DNA of 64,000 nt from Nitrosopumilaceae archaeon (GCA_028279545.1 JANQNN010000008.1:1-64000); one strand, 5' to 3'; positions 26,752 to 36,980 are shown, counted from the stretch's first letter. Numbers and translations: made by a program. Notes: a model not told the origin generated them from the sequence alone.

Positions 26752-28893
26752 ATGAGTGAAATTGTTTTAAAAATTGATGAAATTCCACAGCAACATGTGG
26801 GAAGAGGAAGAGCCATTATTGATCCAAAGATTATCGAAGAAACAAAATGGAACACCGGACAAATTTTAGAGTTAACATATAACAAAAAAACACATGTAAA
26901 ACTCTGGCCAGGTTCTCCAGAAGATTATGGAACTGGTTTAATCAAAATTGATGGAATAACCCGACATAACATTGGTGGAGGTATTGGAGATAAAATTTCT
27001 GTAAAATCTGTTGAAGCGGTAAATGCAGAACAAATTGTTTTGTCCCCAACTGAAAAGATTTCAATAGATGGTTTACAAGAATACATGATTTACAATTATT
27101 TGAATCACGTATTTACAACTGGAGACACCATTTCATTAAGTACTCAAATGGGAGGAAAGGTCCAGTTTGTAATTACAAGTACCAAACCTGCAAAACCTGT
27201 AATTGTTGTAGAAAAAACTGTTTTCAAATTGGGTACAATGACAAAAGCCGTTGATTCATCAGTTCCAAGGGTTACCTATGATGAATTAGGTGGTTTGAAA
27301 AAAGAAGTAAGAAAAATTCGAGAGATGGTTGAATTGCCCATGCGACATCCTGAACTCTTTGAAAAGTTAGGAGTAGAAGCTCCTAAAGGTGTCTTATTAC
27401 ATGGACCACCTGGAACAGGAAAAACTCTGTTAGCAAAAGCAGTTGCAGGAGAAACAAATGCTCACTTTACTTCTCTAAGTGGCCCTGAAATCATGGGAAA
27501 ATATTATGGAGAAAGTGAAGAGAGAATTAGAGAAATTTTCAAACAAGCAGAAGAGAATTCACCTAGTATCATTTTCATTGATGAAATAGACTCTATTGCT
27601 CCAAAGCGAGATGAGGTTTCTGGCGAGGTCGAAAAAAGAATAGTTTCTCAACTTTTGACTTTAATGGATGGTATGAAAAGTAGAGGAAAAGTAGTAGTAA
27701 TTGCAGCTACTAACAGACCTGACTCTATTGATCCTGCCCTAAGACGTCCTGGTAGATTAGATAGAGAAATTGAGATTGGAATTCCTGATGCTGAAGAGAG
27801 AAGCGAAATACTTTCCATTCATACTAGGGGTATGCCAATAGATGAAAAAGTTGACCTAACAAAGATCTCAAATATTACACATGGTTTTGTGGGAGCCGAC
27901 TTGGAGGTTTTATGTAAAGAAGCTGCAATAAGGTCACTTAGGAGAATTTTACCTGAAATTGATTTAGATGAAGAAAAAATTTCAGCTGAAATTTTACAGA
28001 AAATTCAAATAACAAATGAAGATTTTATGGATGCTCTAAAAGAGGTTCGTCCTAGTGCATTAAGAGAAGTCCAAGTTCAGATTCCAAATGTTAGTTGGGA
28101 TGATGTAGGAGGACTTGCAGAATTAAAAGAAGAACTCCGTGAAGCAGTTGAATGGCCTATAAAACACAAAGAAGCTTTTGATTATGTCAATGTAGAAGCA
28201 CCTAAAGGTGTCTTATTACATGGACCACCTGGCACAGGAAAAACACTGATAGCAAAAGCTTTGGCAAAAATGACTGAATCTAATTTTATTAGTATCAAGG
28301 GTCCAGAACTACTTTCAAAATGGGTAGGTGAATCTGAAAAAGGTGTTAGAGAAGTTTTCCGAAAGGCAAGACAAGCAGCACCTTGCATTATTTTCCTTGA
28401 TGAAATAGATGCATTAGTACCAAGACGAGGAAGCGGTGGATCAGATTCCAATGTAACTGAAAATGTTGTTTCTCAAATTCTAACAGAAATTGATGGACTA
28501 GAAGAACTACAAGATGTATTGATAATTGGTGCTACAAATAGATTGGATATTGTTGATGAAGCATTACTCAGACCTGGAAGATTTGATAGAATAATTGAGG
28601 TCCCAAATCCTGATGCTTTAGGCAGAGAACAGATTTTCAAGATCCATACAAAAAAGAAACCCATTGCAGACGATGTTAAGCTCTCCAAATTAGTAGAATT
28701 AACCGAAGGGTTTAGTGGAGCTGAAATTGCATCTGTTGCAAATAGAGCTGCAACTGCAGCTTTGAAGAGGTACGTTGGAGGAAAGTCACAAAATATCAAA
28801 GAAATCAAAGTTACTCAGCAAGATCTTCTAGATGCTATCGATAAGGTAAAACCCAGAAAAACAGAATCGCCCATGACTCATTCAATAAAATAG
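26752..28893 (+). CDS. cdc48: Cdc48/VAT-type AAA+ ATPase
   Basis: 713 residues, the full p97/VAT plan: a double-psi barrel N domain (1-180) and two AAA+ modules. Each has an intact Walker A (HGPPGTGKT) and Walker B (IIFIDEID and IIFLDEID), and arginine fingers in RRPGRLDRE and LRPGRFDR. It unfolds proteins and feeds the proteasome. Located directly after hsp20. Confidence 0.96.
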   Translation: MSEIVLKIDEIPQQHVGRGRAIIDPKIIEETKWNTGQILELTYNKKTHVKLWPGSPEDYGTGLIKIDGITRHNIGGGIGDKISVKSVEAVNAEQIVLSPTEKISIDGLQEYMIYNYLNHVFTTGDTISLSTQMGGKVQFVITSTKPAKPVIVVEKTVFKLGTMTKAVDSSVPRVTYDELGGLKKEVRKIREMVELPMRHPELFEKLGVEAPKGVLLHGPPGTGKTLLAKAVAGETNAHFTSLSGPEIMGKYYGESEERIREIFKQAEENSPSIIFIDEIDSIAPKRDEVSGEVEKRIVSQLLTLMDGMKSRGKVVVIAATNRPDSIDPALRRPGRLDREIEIGIPDAEERSEILSIHTRGMPIDEKVDLTKISNITHGFVGADLEVLCKEAAIRSLRRILPEIDLDEEKISAEILQKIQITNEDFMDALKEVRPSALREVQVQIPNVSWDDVGGLAELKEELREAVEWPIKHKEAFDYVNVEAPKGVLLHGPPGTGKTLIAKALAKMTESNFISIKGPELLSKWVGESEKGVREVFRKARQAAPCIIFLDEIDALVPRRGSGGSDSNVTENVVSQILTEIDGLEELQDVLIIGATNRLDIVDEALLRPGRFDRIIEVPNPDALGREQIFKIHTKKKPIADDVKLSKLVELTEGFSGAEIASVANRAATAALKRYVGGKSQNIKEIKVTQQDLLDAIDKVKPRKTESPMTHSIK

Positions 28894-28923
28894 TCTAAAT
28901 ACTAAGGAAGTTGACACTTAAGT

Positions 28924-29142
28924 ATGAAATTATATCTTGACTTTGACCCTTGTCAGGAATGCCATACATTGATGAAGGAATTGAGTAGTCCTGAAATGTT
29001 GTTCGCAGATGAAAAGACAAGATCTGATGGATCTGCAAAGTTTTTGCGTCACCTAACCTACAACCATAACGAAGTAGTTCAGGCCGTAATGGAAGACTTA
29101 CCAAAACAAAAAAAAGATCAAGAATTTGATTTCTTTAAATAA
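28924..29142 (+). CDS. Small conserved protein, unknown function
   Basis: 72 residues. A CQEC pair near residue 10 and HLTYNHNE near 44 give possible metal ligands (two Cys, two His). The rest is acidic and helical. It follows cdc48 by 30 bases and may be cotranscribed. No family recognised. Confidence 0.55.
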   Translation: MKLYLDFDPCQECHTLMKELSSPEMLFADEKTRSDGSAKFLRHLTYNHNEVVQAVMEDLPKQKKDQEFDFFK

Positions 29143-29232
29143 ATTTATTTTTTAATTTATTTCAATTATCATACATAGAAAACAATAATCATATTCATAT
29201 ACAAAAAAATAATTTACTATTATGGTGTAATA

Positions 29233-29619
29233 TTGATGAAAAAGGTTTTTGCTTTTGGAGTTACAATTGTTGTCATTTTTTCAATTTTTATTAATCCAGC
29301 TTTTTCTCAGGAACCTGGTCCTCCTGAAATACCTGAACCCTCTCCAGGACCAGACCCAATAAAAGCTCCTGACCCAGATCCTATTCAAGAACCATTCCCA
29401 GAAGAAAGTGATTCAAAAAAAATTCAACGATTAACTGAGGAGAACAATGAACTTAAAGAACAAAATTTGAAATTACAAGTTCAAATAAACGAATTAAATA
29501 AAATAATTGAAAATCTTCAATCAATAACTTTGGAACAAATCAAAGTAATAATGGAGTTAGTAAATCAACTCAATGAAGCTTTGTTTGGAAAATTATTTTC
29601 ACCAGAAATAAAATTTTAA
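29233..29619 (+). CDS. Secreted proline-rich coiled-coil protein
   Basis: 128 residues. A signal peptide (about 1-26, NPAFS cleavage) is followed by a Pro/Asp/Glu-rich linker with repeated PDP (27-58), then a leucine-zipper coiled coil of roughly seven heptads (62-115: LTEENNELKEQNLKLQ...). It may be a surface spacer or oligomerisation module. No catalytic domain and no membrane anchor are visible. Confidence 0.65.
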   Translation: MMKKVFAFGVTIVVIFSIFINPAFSQEPGPPEIPEPSPGPDPIKAPDPDPIQEPFPEESDSKKIQRLTEENNELKEQNLKLQVQINELNKIIENLQSITLEQIKVIMELVNQLNEALFGKLFSPEIKF

Positions 29620-29624
29620 TAAAC

Positions 29625-30545
29625 TTAATCTACTAACTTTAGAGTTTTTTTAATCAAAGTTGCTCTATTTCGAATTGTTACATCACTTACGCCAGATTCT
29701 TTTGAAAATTTCTTTTGACTAATTTTTTCTCCATTGATAATACATGCAATGTACAAAGAAGCAGCTGCTTGTGCAACAGGATGTTTTCCAGCAGTAATTT
29801 TAGAATCTTCACATTTTTGTAAAATTTTAAAGGCATCTCTTTTTGTTTTTTCGCTTAATTTCATGTTGTTTGAAATTTTTACAATAAAAGAGGCAGTATC
29901 ATATTGATTAAGATTCAAGTCTAGTTTTTTGAGAATAGTTCGGAGGTCTCTTGAGAGAATTCTTCGTTCCACATTTCCGGCCTTTGCGATATCATCCAGT
30001 GTTCTTGGAATATTATTTTGTCTGCAGGAGGCATATAGAGAGGCAGAAATTAAAGAAGCCATTGTTCTTCCTCTAGTTAGTTTTGCGTTTACCACTTTTC
30101 TGTAAATATAGGCTGCATTTTCAACAACATTATCAGGTACCCCCAACTTTGTCTTCATTCCATGCAATAAAGTAAAGGCCTTGCTTAGAGATGCTGTAGT
30201 TCTTGATTTGCTTCTCTGATCCCAAGTCCGTAGTCTGTTAAATTCAAATTTTGTTTTACTTGATAATTTATTTCCTGAAGAATCTTTATTTTTCCCAATC
30301 ATAGTTGAAAGACCTCTATCAAACATTGTAAGAGATGTTGCAGGACCTGTTCTGGAATTTTTCATAAAGTCTTCTGGAGTATAACTAATATTTTCATTTG
30401 AAGAATCTTGTAAGTTTTGCACTAAGACAAGACCGCAACCCCCGCAAAAAATTTCTCCACGATTAGAGTCTGTCAATACGGGGTAGGTTTTACAAGTATC
30501 AAGATGACACTTTTTATCATAATCCTTAGAATAATACGCTACCAC
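29625..30545 (-). CDS. tfb: Transcription initiation factor IIB (TFB)
   Basis: 306 residues. An N-terminal zinc ribbon (CHLDTC...CGGCG, wider spacing in the first pair than usual), a B-reader/linker segment (SLTMFDRGLSTMIG), and two cyclin-like repeats (about 110-200 and 205-300) with the closing ESGVSDVTIRNR helix-turn-helix. It bridges TBP-DNA and RNA polymerase. AOA genomes have several TFBs; which paralog this is cannot be decided. Confidence 0.93.
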   Translation of the reverse strand: MVAYYSKDYDKKCHLDTCKTYPVLTDSNRGEIFCGGCGLVLVQNLQDSSNENISYTPEDFMKNSRTGPATSLTMFDRGLSTMIGKNKDSSGNKLSSKTKFEFNRLRTWDQRSKSRTTASLSKAFTLLHGMKTKLGVPDNVVENAAYIYRKVVNAKLTRGRTMASLISASLYASCRQNNIPRTLDDIAKAGNVERRILSRDLRTILKKLDLNLNQYDTASFIVKISNNMKLSEKTKRDAFKILQKCEDSKITAGKHPVAQAAASLYIACIINGEKISQKKFSKESGVSDVTIRNRATLIKKTLKLVD

Positions 30546-30721
30546 TACAACTATTGTACGCGTTCATTACATAAAAGGAAAGTGAAACAGGTAATTTCTA
30601 ATGAAAAACAAAACTTTCTATACAAAAAATTCCTAAAAATTTTTTGTAAATCCTTAATTATTCTATATTTGATCATACATTCTAATAAAGTTTAAAAAAT
30701 AAATTAAAATTTTTAAAAAAT

Positions 30722-30910
30722 TTATTTCTTGATTGAATCAAGAGAGTGACCACGGTTTTGGATCATTTGAATTACTGCTTCTTTGGTGTAATCAATTCCG
30801 TGTTCTTCTTCCATGTGAGCTCTGAACTTTTCAATTACCTCCTCTGGTTCGCCGGTAATTACACAATCATCATCAAATCCATAATCGCTGACTTTGATTT
30901 TGAGGGTCAT
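30722..30910 (-). CDS. DUF1059 family small protein
   Basis: 62 residues. VSDYGFDDDCVITGEPEEVIEKFRAHMEEEHGIDYTKEAV matches the DUF1059 pattern, which has a conserved Cys and an HxxxxHG-type metal-like cluster. Function unknown. Confidence 0.75.
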   Translation of the reverse strand: MTLKIKVSDYGFDDDCVITGEPEEVIEKFRAHMEEEHGIDYTKEAVIQMIQNRGHSLDSIKK

Positions 30911-31072
30911 CTAGCTTGAACAAAAAAAATGAGCTATAAAAATCATGGGTACATTTTTCAATATTTTATGAATCAATTTTGTTCTTAAACATTCAAATTT
31001 TATCCCATTCCCCAAAACTCAATATTTAACTAGACTTTACTGTATCTTTAAAATCAAATTTGCCATCAAACC

Positions 31073-31489
31073 ATGTTAATATTATCAAAAAGAAAACCGG
31101 GATATAGAATGAAGGGGTTTGAATTTGTGTTTTTGGCGGTTGGCTCTGTATTTGGCGCTTTTATCAGGTATAAAATTACAGAATCACCTTTACTTTTCAA
31201 CACTTTACCGCTTAATGTTTTAATTGTTAATGTTATTGGAGCATTCATTTTAGGAATTTTTATTGTCCTTTCTGAACAATGGAATCTTGACGGGAAATAC
31301 TCTCTTCTAGCGGCGGTAGGATTTTGTGGCTCATTAACTACAATGTCCTCCTTTGCTTTGGATTCAAGTAATCTTTTAGACAATCAGCATTATGCTTCAT
31401 TAGCAGTAAATGTCGTGGCTAACATTGGTCTATCAATTGGCGCTTTACTAGCAGGGCGATCAATAATGACTACCATAATTAATGCCTAA
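31073..31489 (+). CDS. crcB: CrcB/Fluc fluoride channel
   Basis: 138 residues, four TM segments. Motifs GAFIRYKI, NVLIVNVIGAFILG and GFCGSLTTMSSF are those of the dual-topology Fluc dimer, including the Asn of the pore and the Phe/Ser rail. It lets fluoride leave the cell. An alternative start is ATG 31109; a TTTAAAA box at 31048 favours ATG 31073. Only one copy is seen, so a homodimer is expected. Confidence 0.9.
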   Translation: MLILSKRKPGYRMKGFEFVFLAVGSVFGAFIRYKITESPLLFNTLPLNVLIVNVIGAFILGIFIVLSEQWNLDGKYSLLAAVGFCGSLTTMSSFALDSSNLLDNQHYASLAVNVVANIGLSIGALLAGRSIMTTIINA

Positions 31490-31506
31490 ATTAAAACCTA
31501 ATTTGA

Positions 31507-31812
31507 TTATTTAAAAAATTGATCGATTTGATCTCTATATTTTACAGTGATTTTTCCAAATTCAGTAAAATCTTCTGCGGTAGGATACTTCAACCTCATA
31601 GCATATTGATTTACAAAAATCGAAACTGCACTTCCTACAATTAGATTGTAACATGCATCTGCCAAGTTTTTAGAATAAGGGTATGCAACTTTGATAAAAG
31701 GCAAATAGGCTTCGGTTTGTGAAATCATTAAAGTTATTTGTTTTTCAACAAACTCTTGAATATCCTCTGGTATTGGCAATATATCTAGTTCTTTGTCCTC
31801 ATAAATAAGCAC
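31507..31812 (-). CDS. Hypothetical protein
   Basis: 101 residues, soluble, mixed helix. A long amphipathic stretch covers SKNLADACYNLIVGSAVSIFVNQYAM. Lies 15 bases downstream of the Cys-rich protein gene on the same strand. No family recognised. Confidence 0.5.
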   Translation of the reverse strand: MLIYEDKELDILPIPEDIQEFVEKQITLMISQTEAYLPFIKVAYPYSKNLADACYNLIVGSAVSIFVNQYAMRLKYPTAEDFTEFGKITVKYRDQIDQFFK

Positions 31813-31827
31813 TTAATTTTTAGGAAT

Positions 31828-32067
31828 TTAAGAGAAAACCTGCTCTAGATATTTTTCCTTTCCTTTTCTACTTCTAGGAAGACATCTTAGTTGCCTATTA
31901 CAGCAAGGACAGGATGCTCCTTCATAATCCAAAAATATTTCACAGTGGTTACATCGTTTTTGTCCCGAAGCATATCTTCCAATCCTTGAAGGTTTTTGTG
32001 CTTTGTAATTTTTACATTTATTAATACAGTAAGTCACTCTATCACCAATATTCAATTTCTTATTCAA
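31828..32067 (-). CDS. Cys-rich zinc-ribbon protein
   Basis: 79 residues with nine cysteines, including CINKC near 13, CNHC near 38 and CPCC then C at 52-60, plus a basic C-terminus (LPRSRKGKEKY). It could bind one or two zinc ions and nucleic acid. Probably cotranscribed with the next small gene. Confidence 0.6.
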   Translation of the reverse strand: MNKKLNIGDRVTYCINKCKNYKAQKPSRIGRYASGQKRCNHCEIFLDYEGASCPCCNRQLRCLPRSRKGKEKYLEQVFS

Positions 32068-32211
32068 GCATATTATACTTTAATTTCTAAAACCAGAGTT
32101 GATAATTACCTTGTCAATTAAATAATAAAAATTTTCACGGGTGTTCTTGATTGAGATATTGAGGAGATTCATATCAAATTGAATTTATAATACCATTTAT
32201 GGGGAAAAACA

Positions 32212-32511
32212 ATGATAGATTTAGATAAAAAAATTTTTGGAAAAATCACAACCAAAGAGATCATAGGGGCTTTTCCTGTAGCTATTCCTGATACAAAAAA
32301 CCTTCTTGAAAATGAGTTACAAATTTTGATTAAAAATCTTGAATCAAAAAACAAAGAGAGTTTGAAAGAATTACTTGAGCAACAAAAAGTTGCAGAACGG
32401 CATGTCAATAGCAGACCAGGGGCTATGGCTCTGGCACAGGATAAAATTAAATTATTTTTAGAATATAATCAAAAATACATTCATACTTTGAACAAAAAGA
32501 TCCAATCTTAA
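32212..32511 (+). CDS. Hypothetical helical protein
   Basis: 99 residues, no Cys pairs, no membrane segment. Helical with the segment LLENELQILIKNLESKNKESLKELLEQQ, possibly a coiled coil. No family recognised. Confidence 0.5.
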   Translation: MIDLDKKIFGKITTKEIIGAFPVAIPDTKNLLENELQILIKNLESKNKESLKELLEQQKVAERHVNSRPGAMALAQDKIKLFLEYNQKYIHTLNKKIQS

Positions 32512-32540
32512 TAATACGTAAGAAGTTTAGTTAAAAATCA

Positions 32541-33920
32541 TTAATCTTTAGAATCTTCTGGAGGTTTTTGCACAAATCCTCCTTCTTTTGGTTCTGGAGG
32601 AGGAATTTTTTTTGATTGTCCTACACCAATTGTTGTAATAATTACTGATGCTAAAATAATAAAGAAAACAATTTGAGGATAGACTTCAGCATTTGGTAAA
32701 CCTAATGTTATAGGGATTGTGGCCAATACAGCTGCAGCTAAACCTCTAGGAATCATTGAATAGGTCACCCTTTTATCCAATAGCGAAAATCTTTTTGTTA
32801 AAGTAATTTTTGCTACTATTATTCTTCCAAAATAAATAACAATTGTCATTCCAACCCCAAGAACAATGTATTCAACTCTACCAAAACTTGCCATTAATCC
32901 TACGAAAACAAAAAAGAACGATCGTACCAAAAATGTCAATTGGTTGTGAGTTGGATCGTCAAGAGCTATTCTTGGTAATTTGAATCTTAGAGTTTTTGCC
33001 AGATTTTTTCTATTTCCTATCATTAACCCAAAGACCAAAGCTGTTAGAGCGCCGGATTCTCCAAACGAATTTGCCAAAAAGAATAGAACAAATAAAATTC
33101 CTAGTGTTAGCATGTATGCATGTTGTGCATTACTAAGTTTTGTAGAAACATACATCCAAGGGATTCCTACTCCAAAACCTAGAACTAGTCCCACAACAAC
33201 TGCTCTTCCTAATGTTTCTTGCAAAACCTGAAGATCAAATTGACCCACCAAAATTGCCTCAAAGAGAATAAATGCAATTATCGTAGCTAAAATATCAGTT
33301 AAGGCTGATTCAAAACTAAGCATGTTCTTTGTTTCATTTGAAATTTTTACATTCCTAACTAATCCAAACACAATGGCAGAACTACTTCCTCCAACAATTG
33401 ATCCCAGAAGTATACTCTCCAACCACGACCAATCCAGTATATAATGAACTGCCAAAGTTACGATAATAACTGATAAAATAAACCCAACAATTGCTAGCGT
33501 AAATGAAAAATGTGCTGTTCTAATAATCTGTTTTAAATCTAAATTTAATCCTCCATCAAACATGATTATTATCAGCGCCAATGCTGCAAAGTAGGGAACA
33601 ATTTGTATGACAGCTTCAGGTTGAATAATTCCAAAGACCGGACCAATTACAACTCCTAATATCATAAGAAAAGCGACATCTGGAATTCCAGTTTTTTTAA
33701 AAAAAGCTTCACCTGCTACTCCTGAGAAAATAACCACACCAGCTGCAAGCAATAAAACATGAGCAGATGCTATAGGCCCTTCCTGACTAAGCGCTCCGAT
33801 AAAATTTTGGAATTCGGTGATTTTTTCTAAAATAATACTAACATCAAAATTTTCAAGCGGAATAATATCTCCTATTTGTCCTCTAATTAGCTGCAATACA
33901 CCCAAAAAAATTGGAATCAT
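32541..33920 (-). CDS. Cation:proton antiporter (CPA family)
   Basis: 459 residues with about 12-13 TM segments. GGLNLDLKQI near residue 122 and the paired small-residue region GGSSSAIVFGLV with SALTDILATI resemble NhaP/Kef-type exchangers, where paired acidic residues carry the cation/proton. The C-terminus ends in a Pro/Glu-rich cytoplasmic tail with no TrkA domain. Likely exports Na+ (or K+) for protons at the cell membrane. Confidence 0.85.
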   Translation of the reverse strand: MIPIFLGVLQLIRGQIGDIIPLENFDVSIILEKITEFQNFIGALSQEGPIASAHVLLLAAGVVIFSGVAGEAFFKKTGIPDVAFLMILGVVIGPVFGIIQPEAVIQIVPYFAALALIIIMFDGGLNLDLKQIIRTAHFSFTLAIVGFILSVIIVTLAVHYILDWSWLESILLGSIVGGSSSAIVFGLVRNVKISNETKNMLSFESALTDILATIIAFILFEAILVGQFDLQVLQETLGRAVVVGLVLGFGVGIPWMYVSTKLSNAQHAYMLTLGILFVLFFLANSFGESGALTALVFGLMIGNRKNLAKTLRFKLPRIALDDPTHNQLTFLVRSFFFVFVGLMASFGRVEYIVLGVGMTIVIYFGRIIVAKITLTKRFSLLDKRVTYSMIPRGLAAAVLATIPITLGLPNAEVYPQIVFFIILASVIITTIGVGQSKKIPPPEPKEGGFVQKPPEDSKD

Positions 33921-34048
33921 ATATTAGTGAATTTGGGAAGATCTATTAAAATGCAAATCAGTCAAGCCTGATTAATTTATTATTAAGAACTGAAATTTGA
34001 ATGAAATTTTAGAACAAATTAAATTTTACCTTTGAACTCTATGCCGTA

Positions 34049-34591
34049 ATGAGTGCAACTGGAGAACTTCGAGCTGATCACGATCAGGTTCGGCGCTTAC
34101 AAAAAATAATTGAAATATGTTCTGAAAAGATATCAAAAGGATCCAATATCCCTTTTTCAGATATTGAAAAAATAACCGTAATAATTTACGAATTTGTTGA
34201 TGTTATACATCATTCTAGAGAAGAGAATTCATATTTTCCCTGCGTTGCAAGTTATGATACTTTAAAAGAAGAAATTCGAAAATTTATGATAGAACATGAA
34301 TTTGGAAGAAATATTGCAAGAGAAATCACCAAACATTTGCAACGATGGAAAAAAGGAGAGAATGCACGAGAACCCGTATCAAGGTTTTTGAGAACCTATT
34401 CAGTATATCTTGATGACCATTTAAACAAAGAAAACAAATTTTTTGATCAAGCCGAAGCCGAAGTTCTATCAAAAGAAGAAGAAACTGAGATGTATGAACA
34501 ATACAGATCGGTAAATGCTATTTTAAAAAAGAAAGAGGATATGATTAAAGAAATTGATTTTTTAGAAAGTCGCCCTTGGTTTCAGATTTAA
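34049..34591 (+). CDS. Hemerythrin HHE-domain protein
   Basis: 180 residues. The metal-ligand set of a four-helix hemerythrin is visible: RADHDQ near 8, HHSREEN near 55, HEFGRN near 88 and DDHLNKENKFF near 130. Such proteins bind di-iron with oxygen or NO. The C-terminal 40 residues are extra. Neighbours (antiporter, cysC) give no clear hint. Confidence 0.85.
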   Translation: MSATGELRADHDQVRRLQKIIEICSEKISKGSNIPFSDIEKITVIIYEFVDVIHHSREENSYFPCVASYDTLKEEIRKFMIEHEFGRNIAREITKHLQRWKKGENAREPVSRFLRTYSVYLDDHLNKENKFFDQAEAEVLSKEEETEMYEQYRSVNAILKKKEDMIKEIDFLESRPWFQI

Positions 34592-34627
34592 CGTAGACTT
34601 TTATGTCCTATATTGTAAAAACAAAGC

Positions 34628-35143
34628 ATGAAACCCTTTGTTCTTTGGATGACAGGTCTACCATGTTCTGGAAAGACAACCATCGTAAAAGATCTTCAAA
34701 AAGATATTCCCAATTTAGCCATGCTGGATGGGGATGAACTTAGAGAATGGTTTTCACCTAAAGATTTTTCAAAGGAAGGCAGAGACGAGCATAACAAAAA
34801 GGTGGCTCATTTAGCTAAACTTTTGTTAAAACACGGTGTACCCAGTGCTGTTTCGTTAGTCTCTCCCTATCTAGAAAACAGACAAAAAGCAAGGGAGATA
34901 ATTAATTCAGGTGACCAATTCGCCGAATGTTATGTAAAATGCTCTCTTGAAAAATGTGAAGAAAGAGATGTCAAAGGAATGTATGCAAAAGCAAGAAAGG
35001 GAGAGATTAAAGGATTCACAGGAATTGATGATCCTTATGAGGCTCCAGAAAAAGCTGACCTTGTTGTTGATACAGAAAATGAACCGCTTTCAGAAAGTGC
35101 TAATAAAGTAAAAAATTTCTTAAAAGGAAGGAATCTAATTTAA
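34628..35143 (+). CDS. cysC: Adenylylsulfate kinase
   Basis: 171 residues. Phosphorylates APS to PAPS. Walker A is GLPCSGKTT, the substrate loop is LDGDELREW, and the lid carries VKGMYAKARKGEIKGFTGIDDPYE. Shorter than CysN-C fusions and intact. It overlaps the convergent cysQ by 9 bases, and with sat and cysH (51179-53034) completes sulfate activation and reduction. Confidence 0.93.
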   Translation: MKPFVLWMTGLPCSGKTTIVKDLQKDIPNLAMLDGDELREWFSPKDFSKEGRDEHNKKVAHLAKLLLKHGVPSAVSLVSPYLENRQKAREIINSGDQFAECYVKCSLEKCEERDVKGMYAKARKGEIKGFTGIDDPYEAPEKADLVVDTENEPLSESANKVKNFLKGRNLI

Positions 35144-35950
35144 TTCCTTAAATTTTTCTAAAATTTCCATATGAATTAATCCATTAGTAACCAAAATCCC
35201 ATTTTGGTGATATACATTTTCATTATTGTAAGTTAAATCATTACCTAACATATCTGTCATTTTTCCACCAGCTTCTAATATTATACAATATGAAGCAGCA
35301 GAGTCCCACTCTTTCATTTTATTAGTTGTAGTGATATAGGCTTCTGCTTCTCCAGAACTTATCTTTCCTACCTTTAACGAACTTCCAATACTAGTGAATT
35401 TTTTAATTCCTAGTTTTTCAATAAACATTTTTTCTTTGTCGGAAAGATGGTGTCTTGAACCAACTGCTCTACATTTACTCAATTCGGAGGTATTTGTCAC
35501 GGCAATTTTTTGCCATTCATTATTTGAATATCTAAATGCCCCTTTCCCTTCTAGCCCTACAAAAACAACATTCTCGGTTGGCCAGCCTATTACTCCTAAA
35601 ATAGGTTTTTTGTTTTTAACTAAAGCAACCATCACGGTAAATTCTCCTGTTTTATCAATAAAATCAGAGGTTCCATCCAAAGGGTCAACAATCCAAATTG
35701 TTTCTTGAGATAATCTACTTTGATCATCTTTGTCCTCTTCAGATAAAATTTGATGTTCGGTTTTTGATAGATAGTTTTTAATTAATTCATTACTTTTTAG
35801 ATCCGCCTCAGTGATGGGAGAGTTGTCAGTTTTAACTGAAGTTTGATATTTTTCTCCATAAATTTCTAAAATTATTTCTCCAGCTTTGATTACTGCATCT
35901 AAAGCTACATCTAATTCTGGAATTTTATCATTAATTGGAATATTTTTCAA
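35135..35950 (-). CDS. cysQ: 3'(2'),5'-bisphosphate nucleotidase / inositol monophosphatase family
   Basis: 271 residues. Metal-site motifs DPLDGTSDFI and EWDSAASY are intact, with EEDKDD for the third metal. Removal of PAP is the likely role because it faces cysC, and PAP is the by-product of PAPS use; inositol or fructose phosphates are alternatives for the family. Confidence 0.82.
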   Translation of the reverse strand: MKNIPINDKIPELDVALDAVIKAGEIILEIYGEKYQTSVKTDNSPITEADLKSNELIKNYLSKTEHQILSEEDKDDQSRLSQETIWIVDPLDGTSDFIDKTGEFTVMVALVKNKKPILGVIGWPTENVVFVGLEGKGAFRYSNNEWQKIAVTNTSELSKCRAVGSRHHLSDKEKMFIEKLGIKKFTSIGSSLKVGKISSGEAEAYITTTNKMKEWDSAASYCIILEAGGKMTDMLGNDLTYNNENVYHQNGILVTNGLIHMEILEKFKELN

Positions 35951-35959
35951 AGTTTATAC

Positions 35960-36166
35960 CTACGTGGTTAATTCTGGCTTTAAAGTCCATGCAATTCCAA
36001 GCATTATGAATGGAATAGACATTACACCAACAATTGACAAAATAATATTGAACTGAGATTCTGAAACTTGAGGATTATTAATAATCCAAGGTAATGGAAG
36101 GGTAACTACTAACCAAATTATACCTAATAGAAGGAATAATTTTGCTTTCTTTTTTCTATCCGTCAT
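35960..36166 (-). CDS. Small membrane protein, 2 TM segments
   Basis: 68 residues with hydrophobic spans at about 9-28 and 40-60, preceded by TDRKKKAK. Lies 9 bases upstream of cysQ on the same strand. No family recognised. Confidence 0.6.
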   Translation of the reverse strand: MTDRKKKAKLFLLLGIIWLVVTLPLPWIINNPQVSESQFNIILSIVGVMSIPFIMLGIAWTLKPELTT

Positions 36167-36206
36167 ACCTAGAATACAATTTGAGCAGTATTAAACTCAT
36201 GTGAAT

Positions 36207-36950
36207 TCATTTAGTGGATTGTCCTCCATCAATAGCAAGGATTGCACCTGTAGTCCAAGAAGAATCCTTTGAAGCTAGAAACAAAATTGACTTTGCAATT
36301 TCCTCAGGTTGCCCAAACCTTCCCAATGGATGATCATTATTCATAAAATCTCTATCCTTTTTTGTTTTCAAAAAAGGCTTTGTCATATCTGTCTCTACTA
36401 CACCTGGGCATATGCAATTTACTCGAATCTTATCTTTGGCATATTCTAAAGACCAACACTTGGTTAGAACAACTAAAGCAGCCTTTGAGGCTGAATATGC
36501 ATCTGCATTAAAGTCTTCATAAGCTTTTAGCCCTGCATCAGATGAAACATTAATTATCGAACCAGAAGTTTTTTGTAAATAAGGAATTGCAAATTTTGTA
36601 AACCTAAAAGCTCCATTAAGATTTACATCTAAAACATCATTCCATTCTGATTCTGAAATTTTATGCAGCTTTTTTATTCTTGGAAAAATCCCGGCATTGT
36701 TTATTAAAATATCTAATTTACCAAACTTTTCAATTGTTTTTTTTATTACATTTTGCACCTCTTGTTCTTTTCTAATATCTGCAGTAATGGCAATGGTTTT
36801 AGAAAGTTTAGCAGCCGCATTCTTTAGTTGCTTGGAATTTTTTGAGGTAATTATTACGTTTGCTCCATTTTCAGAAAAAGCCTTCGCTGTTTCAAACCCA
36901 ATTCCCCTACTTCCACCAGTGATTATTACAACTTCTCCATCAAACGACAA
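36207..36950 (-). CDS. Short-chain dehydrogenase/reductase (SDR)
   Basis: 247 residues from TTG 36950 (MSFDGEVVIITGG). The frame stays open to ATG 36986, but a TATAAATTAC box at 36971-36980 would put the transcript start next to TTG 36950, and the shorter N-terminus fits the family. Motifs: TGGSRGIG, NNAG, NVSSDAG with catalytic Ser, YSASKAA with catalytic Tyr/Lys, and the C-terminal GAILAIDGG. FabG-like; substrate unknown. Confidence 0.85.
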   Translation of the reverse strand: MSFDGEVVIITGGSRGIGFETAKAFSENGANVIITSKNSKQLKNAAAKLSKTIAITADIRKEQEVQNVIKKTIEKFGKLDILINNAGIFPRIKKLHKISESEWNDVLDVNLNGAFRFTKFAIPYLQKTSGSIINVSSDAGLKAYEDFNADAYSASKAALVVLTKCWSLEYAKDKIRVNCICPGVVETDMTKPFLKTKKDRDFMNNDHPLGRFGQPEEIAKSILFLASKDSSWTTGAILAIDGGQSTK

Positions 36951-36970
36951 TATATTACAAAATAAAATTC

Positions 36971-36980
36971 GTAATTTATA
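36971..36980 (-). promoter_or_regulatory. TATA box of the SDR gene
   Basis: Minus-strand TATAAATTAC centred 27 bases before TTG 36950. It lies inside the longer ATG frame, arguing that ATG 36986 is not the start. Confidence 0.6.

Noticed and set aside
30504-30695. 63-aa frame after tfb
   Set aside because: Begins inside tfb on the other strand and has A/T-run composition; likely chance.
30911-31072. Fluoride riboswitch upstream of crcB
   Set aside because: The conserved GGxGAUG and GCUGAU-type core could not be found in the 162-base gap; only a TATA-like box is seen.
31066-31383. 105-aa frame opposite crcB
   Set aside because: Complete shadow of the well-supported fluoride channel gene.
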